Shown here: one piece after another, positions 1 through 7,383 of the stretch
Position numbering within the stretch: the first letter of the stretch is position 1
Layout of the letters: each line of letters starts with the position of its first letter
DNA from: Dyella_A ginsengisoli
GTDB lineage: Bacteria > Pseudomonadota > Gammaproteobacteria > Xanthomonadales > Rhodanobacteraceae
Direction of reading: 5' to 3'
Assembly: GCF_044904665.1 (NCBI RefSeq)
Contig: NZ_JADIKM010000001.1
Span: 806,001-870,000, forward strand
DNA length: 64,000 nucleotides
The notes under the pieces: generated by a model
The model's database searches: none
The model's input: only the letters and a program-made list of their open reading frames with translations
What the model was told of the DNA's origin: nothing
Made by a program: the position numbers and the translations under genes

Positions 1-834
1 CATTACCGGCACAACTTCGAACAGTCGCTGGTGCTGGCACGCGAGGTGGCGGCAGTTCGACTGAAGCGGCTGGGAGCCGACCACCCGGACACCCTACGCG
101 CGCAGCACATGGTGGCGATGGACGAGGTGTACCTGGCGCAGGATGAGGCCGCCTTCGACCCAGCTGGCGCCGACCTGCAGCGCTTGATCGACGCACGCCG
201 ACGCGTGCTGGGCCCGGAGCATCCCGACACCATCGCCTCCATGACGCTGCAGGTGCGTCTGCTGGCCAAGCGCGGCAACGCCAGCGACGATTCGGCGATA
301 CGGCATCGTTTCATGGCCCAGGCGATCGAATTGGAGCGGCAGATCCTCGCAGCGCATCAGCAGCAGTTGGGCGAGGACCATCCGGATACGCTGATGGCGC
401 ACGGCAGTCTCGCTAACCTGCTGAGCTACGACGGGCAGTACGCGGAAGCCGTACGCGAGGCCCAATTGACCCTGGCTGGGCAGCAGCGCGTGCTCGGCCC
501 CGCGCATCCGATCGTGTTCGCTACCTACGGCCTGCTGGGCGACATCGAGGTGGATGCCGGCCATTGGGCCGAGGCCCGTGCACCCTACGAGAAAGCGCTG
601 GTCGGGCGCGACAAGCGGCTCGGCACCGACGATGCGCTGACGGTGGAGACCGCCTCACGCCTGTACGAGGTGCTCGATCACTTGCATGACGCCCGCGCCG
701 CATTGGCGCTACGCCAGCGCTATCTGGATCCGATCGTCGCGAAGGATCCGGCCACCCTCAACGCCAGTCTGAAGGACGTGCGGCAGTCGGCGTTGAGTGT
801 GCTGGGCCTGGCCAAGGCGCCGCTCACTCCCTGA
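1..834 (+). CDS. TPR-repeat protein, C-terminal part (5' end outside window)
   Basis: The reading frame is open from base 1, so the N-terminus lies upstream of the window. What is visible is a run of kinesin-light-chain-like tetratricopeptide repeats (TPR_10/TPR_12 type). The signature LGxxHPDT recurs about every 45-55 residues: LGADHPDT, LGPEHPDT, LGEDHPDT, then the weaker LGPAHPIV and LGTDDALT. In Xanthomonadales such repeats commonly form the C-terminal half of a membrane Ser/Thr protein kinase, with a Hanks-type kinase domain and one TM segment before the TPRs. That is an inference here, because no kinase domain is in view. The repeats probably form a protein-binding scaffold. The gene converges on metK and shares a bidirectional terminator with it. 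Confidence 0.75.
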   Translation, partial: HYRHNFEQSLVLAREVAAVRLKRLGADHPDTLRAQHMVAMDEVYLAQDEAAFDPAGADLQRLIDARRRVLGPEHPDTIASMTLQVRLLAKRGNASDDSAIRHRFMAQAIELERQILAAHQQQLGEDHPDTLMAHGSLANLLSYDGQYAEAVREAQLTLAGQQRVLGPAHPIVFATYGLLGDIEVDAGHWAEARAPYEKALVGRDKRLGTDDALTVETASRLYEVLDHLHDARAALALRQRYLDPIVAKDPATLNASLKDVRQSALSVLGLAKAPLTP

Positions 835-872
835 GCACTGGTGCATGCGGTGAATCGGATGCATGAAAACAG

Positions 873-896
873 AACGGGCCGCTTTGGCGGCCCGTT
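873..896. terminator. Bidirectional terminator between the TPR gene and metK
   Basis: A perfect 10-bp stem (873-882 with 887-896) closes a 4-nt loop. Read on the minus strand it is followed by CTGTTTTC, a T-rich tract suited to Rho-independent termination of metK. It lies between two converging genes, so it probably serves both. Confidence 0.75.
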
Positions 897-959
897 CCGG
901 TACTTCTCTCGATGTCGCCCCGGCAGCGCTTTGCCCGGGGCGAACGACCGGCGTGCCGG

Positions 960-2159
960 TTACTTCAGCTTGGCGTCGGCGCGCAGCGCGTCGGCCTTGT
1001 CGGTCTTTTCCCAGGAGAACGCGGTGTAGGTGCTGCCGTCGGCGGCCTTCACCTCGTACGGCGTGCGGCCGAAGTGGCCGTAGCTGGCGGTCTGCTGGTA
1101 CATCGGGTGGATCAGGTCGAGCATCTTGATGATGCCGTACGGACGCAGGTCGAAGTGCTTGCGGATCAGCTTCTCGATCTTGTCGTCGGCGATCTTGCCG
1201 GTGCCGAAGGTGGTGACCGAGATCGAGGTCGGTTCGGCCACGCCGATGGCGTAGCTCACCTGCACCTCGCAGCGGTCGGCGATGCCCGCGGCCACGATGT
1301 TCTTGGCCACGTAGCGCGCCGCGTAGGCGGCCGAGCGGTCGACCTTGGACGGATCCTTGCCCGAGAACGCGCCGCCGCCATGGCGGGCCCAGCCGCCGTA
1401 GGTGTCGACGATGATCTTGCGGCCGGTCAGGCCGCAGTCGCCCACCGGCCCGCCGATCACGAACTTGCCGGTCGGGTTGATGTGGAACTTGGTGCCCTTG
1501 TGCAGCCACTTGGCCGGCAGCACGGGCTTGAGGATGTGCTCACGCACGGCCTCGATCAGGTCCTTCTGCTTGACGCCCGGGTCGTGCTGGGTCGACAGCA
1601 CCACGGCGTCGATCGCTGTGGCGGTGCCGTTCTCGTAGCGCAGGGTGACCTGGCTCTTGGCGTCCGGGCGCAGCCACGGCAGCGGCGAGTTCTTCTTCTT
1701 GCGGACCTTCGCCTGCTGCTCGACCAGGCGGTGCGAGTAGTAGATCGCCGCCGGCATGAAGTCCTTGGTCTCGTTGGTGGCGTAGCCGAACATCAGGCCC
1801 TGGTCGCCGGCGCCCTGTTCCTCGGGCTTCTTGCGGTCCACGCCCTGGTTGATGTCGGGCGACTGCTTGCCGATCAGGTTGAGCACGCCGCAGGTCTCGC
1901 CGTCGAATCCGACCTCGGAGGAGTTGTAGCCGATGTCGACGATGACCTTGCGGGTCAGCGCTTCGAGGTCGATCCACGCGCTGGTGGTGACCTCGCCGGC
2001 CACGATGGCCACGCCGGTCTTCACCAGGGTCTCGCAGGCAACGCGCGCGCGCGGATCCTGCGCGAGGATCGCGTCGAGGACGGCATCGGAAATCTGGTCG
2101 GCGACCTTGTCCGGGTGGCCTTCGGAGACCGACTCGGAGGTGAAGAGATGGCTGCTCAT
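960..2159 (-). CDS. metK: S-adenosylmethionine synthetase
   Basis: This enzyme makes S-adenosylmethionine from methionine and ATP in the cytoplasm. It feeds all methylation, including the rsmH, rsmI and ksgA methyltransferases encoded nearby. The 399-residue product starts MSSHLFTSESVSEGHPDK, the family's canonical N-terminus, with the ATP/methionine-binding GHPDK motif at residues 14-18. The conserved GGGAFSGKD segment and the DCGLTGRKI motif are also present. The frame stays open upstream into the next gene, but family alignment fixes the start at 2159. A Shine-Dalgarno AAGGAAGG lies 12 nt upstream, inside a small hairpin. A clear terminator follows the stop codon. The gene appears to be its own unit. 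Confidence 0.97.
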   Translation of the reverse strand: MSSHLFTSESVSEGHPDKVADQISDAVLDAILAQDPRARVACETLVKTGVAIVAGEVTTSAWIDLEALTRKVIVDIGYNSSEVGFDGETCGVLNLIGKQSPDINQGVDRKKPEEQGAGDQGLMFGYATNETKDFMPAAIYYSHRLVEQQAKVRKKKNSPLPWLRPDAKSQVTLRYENGTATAIDAVVLSTQHDPGVKQKDLIEAVREHILKPVLPAKWLHKGTKFHINPTGKFVIGGPVGDCGLTGRKIIVDTYGGWARHGGGAFSGKDPSKVDRSAAYAARYVAKNIVAAGIADRCEVQVSYAIGVAEPTSISVTTFGTGKIADDKIEKLIRKHFDLRPYGIIKMLDLIHPMYQQTASYGHFGRTPYEVKAADGSTYTAFSWEKTDKADALRADAKLK

Positions 2160-2163
2160 CGTG

Positions 2164-2186
2164 GGATATATCCTTCCTTTCGGATA
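2164..2186 (-). promoter_or_regulatory. Small hairpin holding the metK Shine-Dalgarno
   Basis: On the minus strand the sequence TATCC-GAAAGGAA-GGATA (2169-2186) can form a 5-bp stem that places the AAGGAAGG ribosome site largely in the loop. The perfect palindrome GGATATATCC (2164-2173) overlaps its 3' side and offers an alternative or dimeric pairing. The structure is too small to match any known SAM riboswitch. A regulatory role is only inferred. Confidence 0.3.
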
Positions 2187-2298
2187 AAGAGATAGAAACG
2201 GTCGCGCATCATACAACGGTCGGTTCGGCTTTGCAGGGCGGGCGCCGCGGGCCGCGCCCGTTTCGTTCAGCCGTCTGGACGGCCGCACGGCGTGGCGT

Positions 2299-3651
2299 TC
2301 AGAGCAGCTCGCTGCGGTTGCGGCCGCCACGCTTGGCGCGGTACAGCGCGCTGTCCGCGCGTTCGAAGGCGGTGTCTGGCGAGTCGTCGCCGCGCAGCAC
2401 GGTGACGCCGCACGAGAGCGTGATGCGCACCGGCCGCTGCTGCCCGTGGAAGCCCAGGCTTTCGATCCGTTTGCGCAGCGATTCGGCCACGCGCATGGCG
2501 GCCTCCGCACCCACGCCGGAGAGCACCACCACGAACTCCTCGCCGCCGTAGCGGGCCAGCAGGTCGTCCGAGCGCAGGCCGGCGCGCAGCTGCTCGGCGA
2601 CGATACGCAGCGCGCGATCGCCGGCGGCGTGGCCGAAGCTGTCGTTGATCTCCTTGAAACGGTCGATGTCCAGCACCAGCAGGGCGGTCTCGCCACCACC
2701 CTGCGCAATGCGCAGGCAGGCATCGGCCATGTGCTGCTCGAACACCAGCCGGTTGGCCACGCCGGTGAGGGGATCGGTGGAGGCCAGCGCCTGCTCGTGG
2801 CGCAGCGTGGCTTCCATCGCCTGCGCCGAGCGCTCCAGTTCGCGGATGCGCTGGCCCATCTGCTCGGTGCGCGCCTGCCACTCGCGCTCGCGCGCAGCTT
2901 CGCGCTGGCGGAAGGTCTTCAGGTGCCCGCTGATCGCCCCGAGACGCTGCTGCACCTCGACCTGCAGCGCGCCCAGTTCCTGCGCCTGCGCAACGTGGGC
3001 TTCCAGCGCGGTGATTTCGCCCAGCACCTCGTGGTCGAGCTGGTCGCGTGCGCTTTCGCCGTCGCGATGGGACATGTCCTCGCGGGCGAGGTAGACGGCC
3101 AGCTCTTCCAGCTGTTCGGTGACATGCTTGAGCAGCCGCTCGGCGGCGGCGCGGGCCTCGCCGATGCGGCGGCAGTGGCGGTTGACCAGCGAGGCGACGG
3201 CCTCGGCCTGTACCGCCAGCGTGGCCGCATCGGCGCTGGCCAGGATGGTGTCGCGCAGCGCGTTCAGCCGCGCCACCGCGTCGTCGTCCAGCCGCAGCCG
3301 GTCGACCAGGGCGAGCAGCACCTGGCCGGTGGAGAGGGACTCGGTGAACGGATGCGGATCAGGCGCGCCGCCGCGGGCGGCGGCGGACGGCAGCGGTTCG
3401 TCCAGCGCCTTGATCGCCTCGCCCAGCTCGGACAACAGCGCCTCCAGCGCCGGCTCGTCGACCGCATCGCGCACCTGGCGGCGGATGTTGCCCAGGCTGA
3501 TATCCAGCGCGGCGACGCGACCGTCGGCGGCGTAGGTCAGCCGCGTGACCAGCCGGCGCAGCAGCGCATCCAGCCGCAGCCAGCGCGCCTCGCTGCGTTC
3601 GAGCCGCTCGACCGCTTCCTGCTGCGCGCGCGTGGGGGGACTGGCTTCCAT
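2299..3651 (-). CDS. Diguanylate cyclase with N-terminal helical region
   Basis: This protein probably makes the second messenger c-di-GMP from two GTP. Of its 450 residues, the C-terminal third (about 285-450) is a GGDEF domain. Its active-site signature is GGEEF at residues 369-373, a functional variant of GGDEF. An RxxD inhibitory site (RSDD) ends five residues before it, so product feedback inhibition is expected. The first 280 residues are rich in Leu, Ala, Arg and Glu, look helical and coiled-coil, and contain no recognised sensor domain. There are no TM segments or signal peptide, so it should be cytoplasmic. It lies downstream of dusB on the same strand with a 93-bp gap. The signal sensed by the helical region is unknown. 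Confidence 0.9.
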   Translation of the reverse strand: MEASPPTRAQQEAVERLERSEARWLRLDALLRRLVTRLTYAADGRVAALDISLGNIRRQVRDAVDEPALEALLSELGEAIKALDEPLPSAAARGGAPDPHPFTESLSTGQVLLALVDRLRLDDDAVARLNALRDTILASADAATLAVQAEAVASLVNRHCRRIGEARAAAERLLKHVTEQLEELAVYLAREDMSHRDGESARDQLDHEVLGEITALEAHVAQAQELGALQVEVQQRLGAISGHLKTFRQREAAREREWQARTEQMGQRIRELERSAQAMEATLRHEQALASTDPLTGVANRLVFEQHMADACLRIAQGGGETALLVLDIDRFKEINDSFGHAAGDRALRIVAEQLRAGLRSDDLLARYGGEEFVVVLSGVGAEAAMRVAESLRKRIESLGFHGQQRPVRITLSCGVTVLRGDDSPDTAFERADSALYRAKRGGRNRSELL

Positions 3652-3744
3652 GGGAGGGCGATTGGCTTTCGGCGGACGGGCTATCGTACGCGCCCGCGGT
3701 GATCGGTGCCTACCGGGACTCGCTCCCCTTGGCGCCGCGCTCGC

Positions 3745-4743
3745 TCAGGCGGCGACATCGCACGCAGCGAGATCGCCGGCGGCGAGCGCGGCGAAATATC
3801 GGCGCGTGAGCGCGAGCTGCTCGTGCGCCGTCTCGGCCCGATTCACCACCTGGCGGAAGGCGGCGTTTTCCGGACGGTCCTTGGCGTACCAGCCCAGATG
3901 CTTGCGCGCGATGCGCACGCCGGCCAGCTCGCCATAGAACGCGTGCAGATGTTCCAGATGGCCGAGCAGGATCGCGGCGACTTCATCCGGGGTGGGCTCC
4001 GGCAGCGTCTCGCCGGTGGCGAGGTAATGCGCGATCTCGCGGAAGATCCAAGGCCGGCCCTGCGCGCCGCGGCCGATCATCACCGCATCGGCGCCGGTGA
4101 CGTCGAGCACGTGCTTCGCCCGCTGCGGCGTGCTGATGTCGCCGTTGGCCAGCACCGGGATGCGCACGGAAGCCTTCACCGCGGCGATGGTTTCGTATTC
4201 CGCTTCGCCTTCGTATTTGTCCGCGCGGGTGCGCCCGTGAACCGACAGCGCGGCGATGCCGCTGTCCTCGGCGATGCGGGCGATGCGCAGCGCGTTCTTG
4301 TGGTCGCGATCCCAGCCGGTGCGGATCTTCAGGGTGACCGGTATCTCGACCGCCTCCGCCACCGCCTTGCAGATGCGCGCCACCAGCGGCTCGTCCTGCA
4401 GCAGCGCCGAGCCGGACCACACGTTGCACACCTTCTTGGCCGGGCAGCCCATGTTGATGTCGATGATCTGCGCGCCGTTGGCCACGTTGAAGCGCGCCGC
4501 CTCCGCCAGCATCGCCGGATCGTAGCCGGCGATCTGCACGCTCACCGGCTCGGGTTCGCCCGCGTGGTCCATGCGCCGCAGCGACTTGCGGGTGTGCCAC
4601 AGCGTGGGGTCGGCGGTGGTCATTTCGGACACGGCCAGCCCCGCGCCAAGCCGCTTGCACAGCAGGCGGAACGGCTTGTCGGTGACGCCCGCCATGGGGG
4701 CGAGCACCACGGGCGGGTCGATGCGGTAGGGGCCGATCTGCAT
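3745..4743 (-). CDS. dusB: tRNA-dihydrouridine synthase B
   Basis: This FMN- and NADPH-dependent enzyme reduces specific uridines in the tRNA D-loop to dihydrouridine. The 332-residue TIM-barrel protein starts MQIGPYRIDPPVVLAPMAGV. It has the NMGCPAKKVCN motif, whose second Cys is the catalytic acid of Dus enzymes, and conserved KIRTGW, HGRTR and NGDI segments. The first in-frame ATG (4764) would add seven residues (MGRYNRR) that lack family support, so 4743 is chosen. In enterobacteria dusB is co-transcribed with fis. No fis is present here, and the downstream neighbour is a diguanylate cyclase. Confidence 0.95.
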   Translation of the reverse strand: MQIGPYRIDPPVVLAPMAGVTDKPFRLLCKRLGAGLAVSEMTTADPTLWHTRKSLRRMDHAGEPEPVSVQIAGYDPAMLAEAARFNVANGAQIIDINMGCPAKKVCNVWSGSALLQDEPLVARICKAVAEAVEIPVTLKIRTGWDRDHKNALRIARIAEDSGIAALSVHGRTRADKYEGEAEYETIAAVKASVRIPVLANGDISTPQRAKHVLDVTGADAVMIGRGAQGRPWIFREIAHYLATGETLPEPTPDEVAAILLGHLEHLHAFYGELAGVRIARKHLGWYAKDRPENAAFRQVVNRAETAHEQLALTRRYFAALAAGDLAACDVAA

Positions 4744-4810
4744 CCGCCTATTGTAGCGGCCCATGATCGGCCCTGTAGGAGCGCACCCTGTGGGCTTCCT
4801 GCAAGGATGG

Positions 4811-6082
4811 TCAGTGCGCGAGGCTGGCTTCGACTTCGCTAGGCGCCGGGCGTACGTGCTTGTGCCGGAACAGGATCAGGAACGCGATCGCGACCACCGC
4901 CGAATACGCGGCGAAGCTGATCCAGATGCCGTGCCAGTCCTTGGCTCCGTCAGGTGCGGTGAAGAACGCCTCGATCACCACGCCGGAGATCGAGCTGCCC
5001 AGCACCGCGCCGACGCCGTTCGTCATCATCATGAACAGGCCCTGCGCGCTGGCGCGGATCGCCGGGTCGCTCTGCGACTCCACGAACAGCGAGCCGGAGA
5101 TGTTGAAGAAGTCGAACGCCATGCCGTAGACGATGCACGACAGCACGATCATCCACAGCCCAGGGCCCGGGTTGCCGTAGGCGAACAGGCCGAAGCGCAG
5201 CGCCCACGCGGCCATTGAGATGAACATCACCGTCTTGATGCCGAAGCGCTTGAGAAAGAACGGGATGGCTAGGATGAACAGCGTTTCGGACACCTGCGAG
5301 ATCGACATGATGATCGCCGGGTACTTCACCGCAATCAGGCCCGCGTACGCCGGCTCGGTGGCGAAGTCGTGCAGGAAGGTGTCGCCGTAGGCGTTGGTCA
5401 ACTGCAGCGAGGCACCCAGCAGCATCGCGAAGATGAAGAAGATCGCCATCTTCGCGTTCTTGAACAGCTTGAACGAGGTCAGGCCCAGCGTGTCCAGCAG
5501 CGAGCGGCTGGAGGCGATGCGCTCGAGCTTGGGTGGGCAGGGCGGCAGGGCGAATGCGTACAGGCCCAGCACCAGCGCCGCGCCGGCGGCGACGTAGAAC
5601 TGGCCGGAGGTGGTTTCAAGGTGCAGCAGGCTCACTGTCCACAGTGCCGCGATGAAACCCACCGTGCCCCACACGCGGATCGGCGGGAAGTGGGTCACCA
5701 CGTCCAGCCCGTCACGCTTGAGCGCGTTGTAGGCCACCGCGTATGACAGCGCAATGGTGGGCATGTAGCAGCACATGTTCACCAGCATCACCCAGAACAG
5801 CACGCCGGGCTGGTCGATCGTCGGCACGATGCAAAGCACGATTGCGCCGAGGATGTGCAGTATTCCGTAGAGCTTCTCGGCGTTGATCCACTTGTCCGCC
5901 ACCACGCCCATCAGCGAGGGCATGAACACCGAGGCGATGCCCATGGTGGAGAAAATCGCGCCGAACTGCGCGCCGCCCCAGTGCTTGTTCTGGAACCAGT
6001 ACGCGCCGATGGTGATCAGCCACGATCCCCAGACGAAGAACTGCAGGAAATTCATCACGACCAGGCGGAACTTGATGCTCAT
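4811..6082 (-). CDS. nupG: Nucleoside:H+ symporter, NupG/XapB family
   Basis: This is a 12-TM major facilitator protein of the nucleoside:proton symporter family, which imports purine and pyrimidine nucleosides across the inner membrane. Its 423 residues follow E. coli NupG closely throughout. Diagnostic stretches are FLQFFVWGSWLITIGAYWF near the N-terminus, FMPSLMGVVADKW, FPPIRVWGTVGF, IIMSISQVSETLFILAIPF and FDFFNISGSLFVE. The frame extends 38 residues upstream of 6082, but homology starts at MSIKFRLVV, and that ATG is used. XapB (xanthosine transport) is the closest alternative, and substrate cannot be decided from sequence. No nucleoside-catabolic gene is adjacent. The 242-bp gap to the divergent exporter gene must hold its promoter. 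Confidence 0.85.
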   Translation of the reverse strand: MSIKFRLVVMNFLQFFVWGSWLITIGAYWFQNKHWGGAQFGAIFSTMGIASVFMPSLMGVVADKWINAEKLYGILHILGAIVLCIVPTIDQPGVLFWVMLVNMCCYMPTIALSYAVAYNALKRDGLDVVTHFPPIRVWGTVGFIAALWTVSLLHLETTSGQFYVAAGAALVLGLYAFALPPCPPKLERIASSRSLLDTLGLTSFKLFKNAKMAIFFIFAMLLGASLQLTNAYGDTFLHDFATEPAYAGLIAVKYPAIIMSISQVSETLFILAIPFFLKRFGIKTVMFISMAAWALRFGLFAYGNPGPGLWMIVLSCIVYGMAFDFFNISGSLFVESQSDPAIRASAQGLFMMMTNGVGAVLGSSISGVVIEAFFTAPDGAKDWHGIWISFAAYSAVVAIAFLILFRHKHVRPAPSEVEASLAH

Positions 6083-6324
6083 CGGGGCTCTTCGTGCGGC
6101 AGGTGGACAAGGGGCGCCGCTGGCACGCGCCGGGTCGAACGCGACAGGTTGCGCCGCAGGTTCGATCGGTTCGTGAGCTGAGGGCATTCCCCGCAAGCCG
6201 GCCCGCGCCAGCGGGCCGAGGGCGCAGGTCAGCGTAGAGGAGCGGGCACGCGCCGGGCAAGCTGCGCCGCGAGCTGTGCGCGGCGGTCTACACTGCGACG
6301 CCCCGTCGCCCCGGTTTCGCCCCC

Positions 6325-6939
6325 ATGCCGCTGTTCCTCACGATCGCCCTGGTGCACCTGCTGGCGTTGGCCAGCCCCGGCCCGGATTTCCTGTTCGTCT
6401 CGCAGACTGCGGCCAGCCGTTCGCGCGCGCAGGCGATGGCCGGCGTGCTGGGTATCGCGTTGGGCATCGCGGTGTGGGCCGCGCTGGCGCTGCTGGGACT
6501 GCACGTGCTGTTGCACCGGCTCGCGTGGCTGCAGCGCACGGTGGCCATCGCCGGCGGCGCCTACCTGCTGTGGATGGGGTGGCAGCTGCTGCGCGCGGCG
6601 TGGCGCCCGGCTGCTGCGGCATCCGGCGGTTCGGCTCCGCTCCCGGCCGGCGCCTGGCGCAGCCTGCGCGCCGGCCTGCTCACCAATCTCGCCAATCCCA
6701 AGGCCGTGGTGTATTTCGCCAGCGTGTTTTCAGCGCTGGTCGGTCCGGCGGTGACCACCGCCACGCGCTGGCAACTCTGGATACTGGTGGCGGTGGAGTC
6801 GCTGGCGTGGTTCGCACTGGTGGCCACGCTGTTCGCGCTGCCGCCGATGCGGCGCGCCTATCTGCGCAAGGCGCGCGTCATCGACGGCCTGGCCGGTGGC
6901 GTGTTCGTGCTGTTCGGCCTGCAGCTGATGCTGGGTTAG
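6325..6939 (+). CDS. LysE/RhtB-family amino-acid exporter
   Basis: This 204-residue inner-membrane protein is of the LysE/RhtB family, whose members export amino acids or homoserine lactones. The N-terminus MPLFLTIALVHLLALASPGPDF carries the conserved family SPGPDF motif at residues 17-22. Five to six hydrophobic helices follow. The central GLLTNLANPKAVVYFASVF segment (N-x-x-N-P-K) is also diagnostic. The sequence most resembles RhtC-type threonine exporters, but substrate is not predictable. The gene is monocistronic, divergent from nupG and convergent with yraN. Confidence 0.88.
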   Translation: MPLFLTIALVHLLALASPGPDFLFVSQTAASRSRAQAMAGVLGIALGIAVWAALALLGLHVLLHRLAWLQRTVAIAGGAYLLWMGWQLLRAAWRPAAAASGGSAPLPAGAWRSLRAGLLTNLANPKAVVYFASVFSALVGPAVTTATRWQLWILVAVESLAWFALVATLFALPPMRRAYLRKARVIDGLAGGVFVLFGLQLMLG

Positions 6940-7026
6940 GCGAGCGAAACCCGGACTGCATCGCGCCGTGCAGGGTTCCGGTCGCCCCTGCCGCCATGCG
7001 CCACCTATTGCGTAGCGTGTGCCGGG

Positions 7027-7383
7027 CTATTCCGCCTCGAAGGCGCCGCGCAGCCAATGCATCTTTGCGGCGTCGCCGAGGCCGTCGTAGCTGACCACGT
7101 CGAAGCGGCAGGCGCGCTGCGCGTGCTGCGGATGCGCGGCCAGCCACAGCGAGGCGGTGCGCAGCAGCTTGTCGCGCTTGCTGCGGGTGATCGAGGCGGC
7201 CGCGCTGCCGTGGCCGCGCGCGCCGCGCTGGCGCACTTCCACGAACACGATGGATTCGCCCTCACGCATCACCAGGTCAAGCTCGCCGTGGCGGGTGGTG
7301 TAGTTCTGCGCCAGCAGGCGCAGGCCGTGACGTTCGAGTTCGCGCCGGGCGCGCTCCTCGAAGCTCGCGCCGGTGGCCCGCAT
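7027..7383 (-). CDS. yraN: YraN/UPF0102 family nuclease-fold protein
   Basis: This small cytoplasmic protein (118 residues) belongs to UPF0102, predicted to have a restriction-endonuclease-like fold. The core GELDLVMREGESIVFVEVRQR (residues 33-53) matches the family's E-x-D and E-x-R/K active-site-like pattern. The biochemical function of the family is unsettled. The ATG overlaps the lpoA stop codon by one base (TGATG), so the two are translationally coupled. This is the conserved lpoA-yraN arrangement. Confidence 0.92.
   Translation of the reverse strand: MRATGASFEERARRELERHGLRLLAQNYTTRHGELDLVMREGESIVFVEVRQRGARGHGSAAASITRSKRDKLLRTASLWLAAHPQHAQRACRFDVVSYDGLGDAAKMHWLRGAFEAE

Noticed and set aside
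2160..2298. SAM riboswitch upstream of metK
   Set aside because: The leader is too short and lacks the multi-helix core of any SAM riboswitch class I know. Only a 5-bp hairpin is present.
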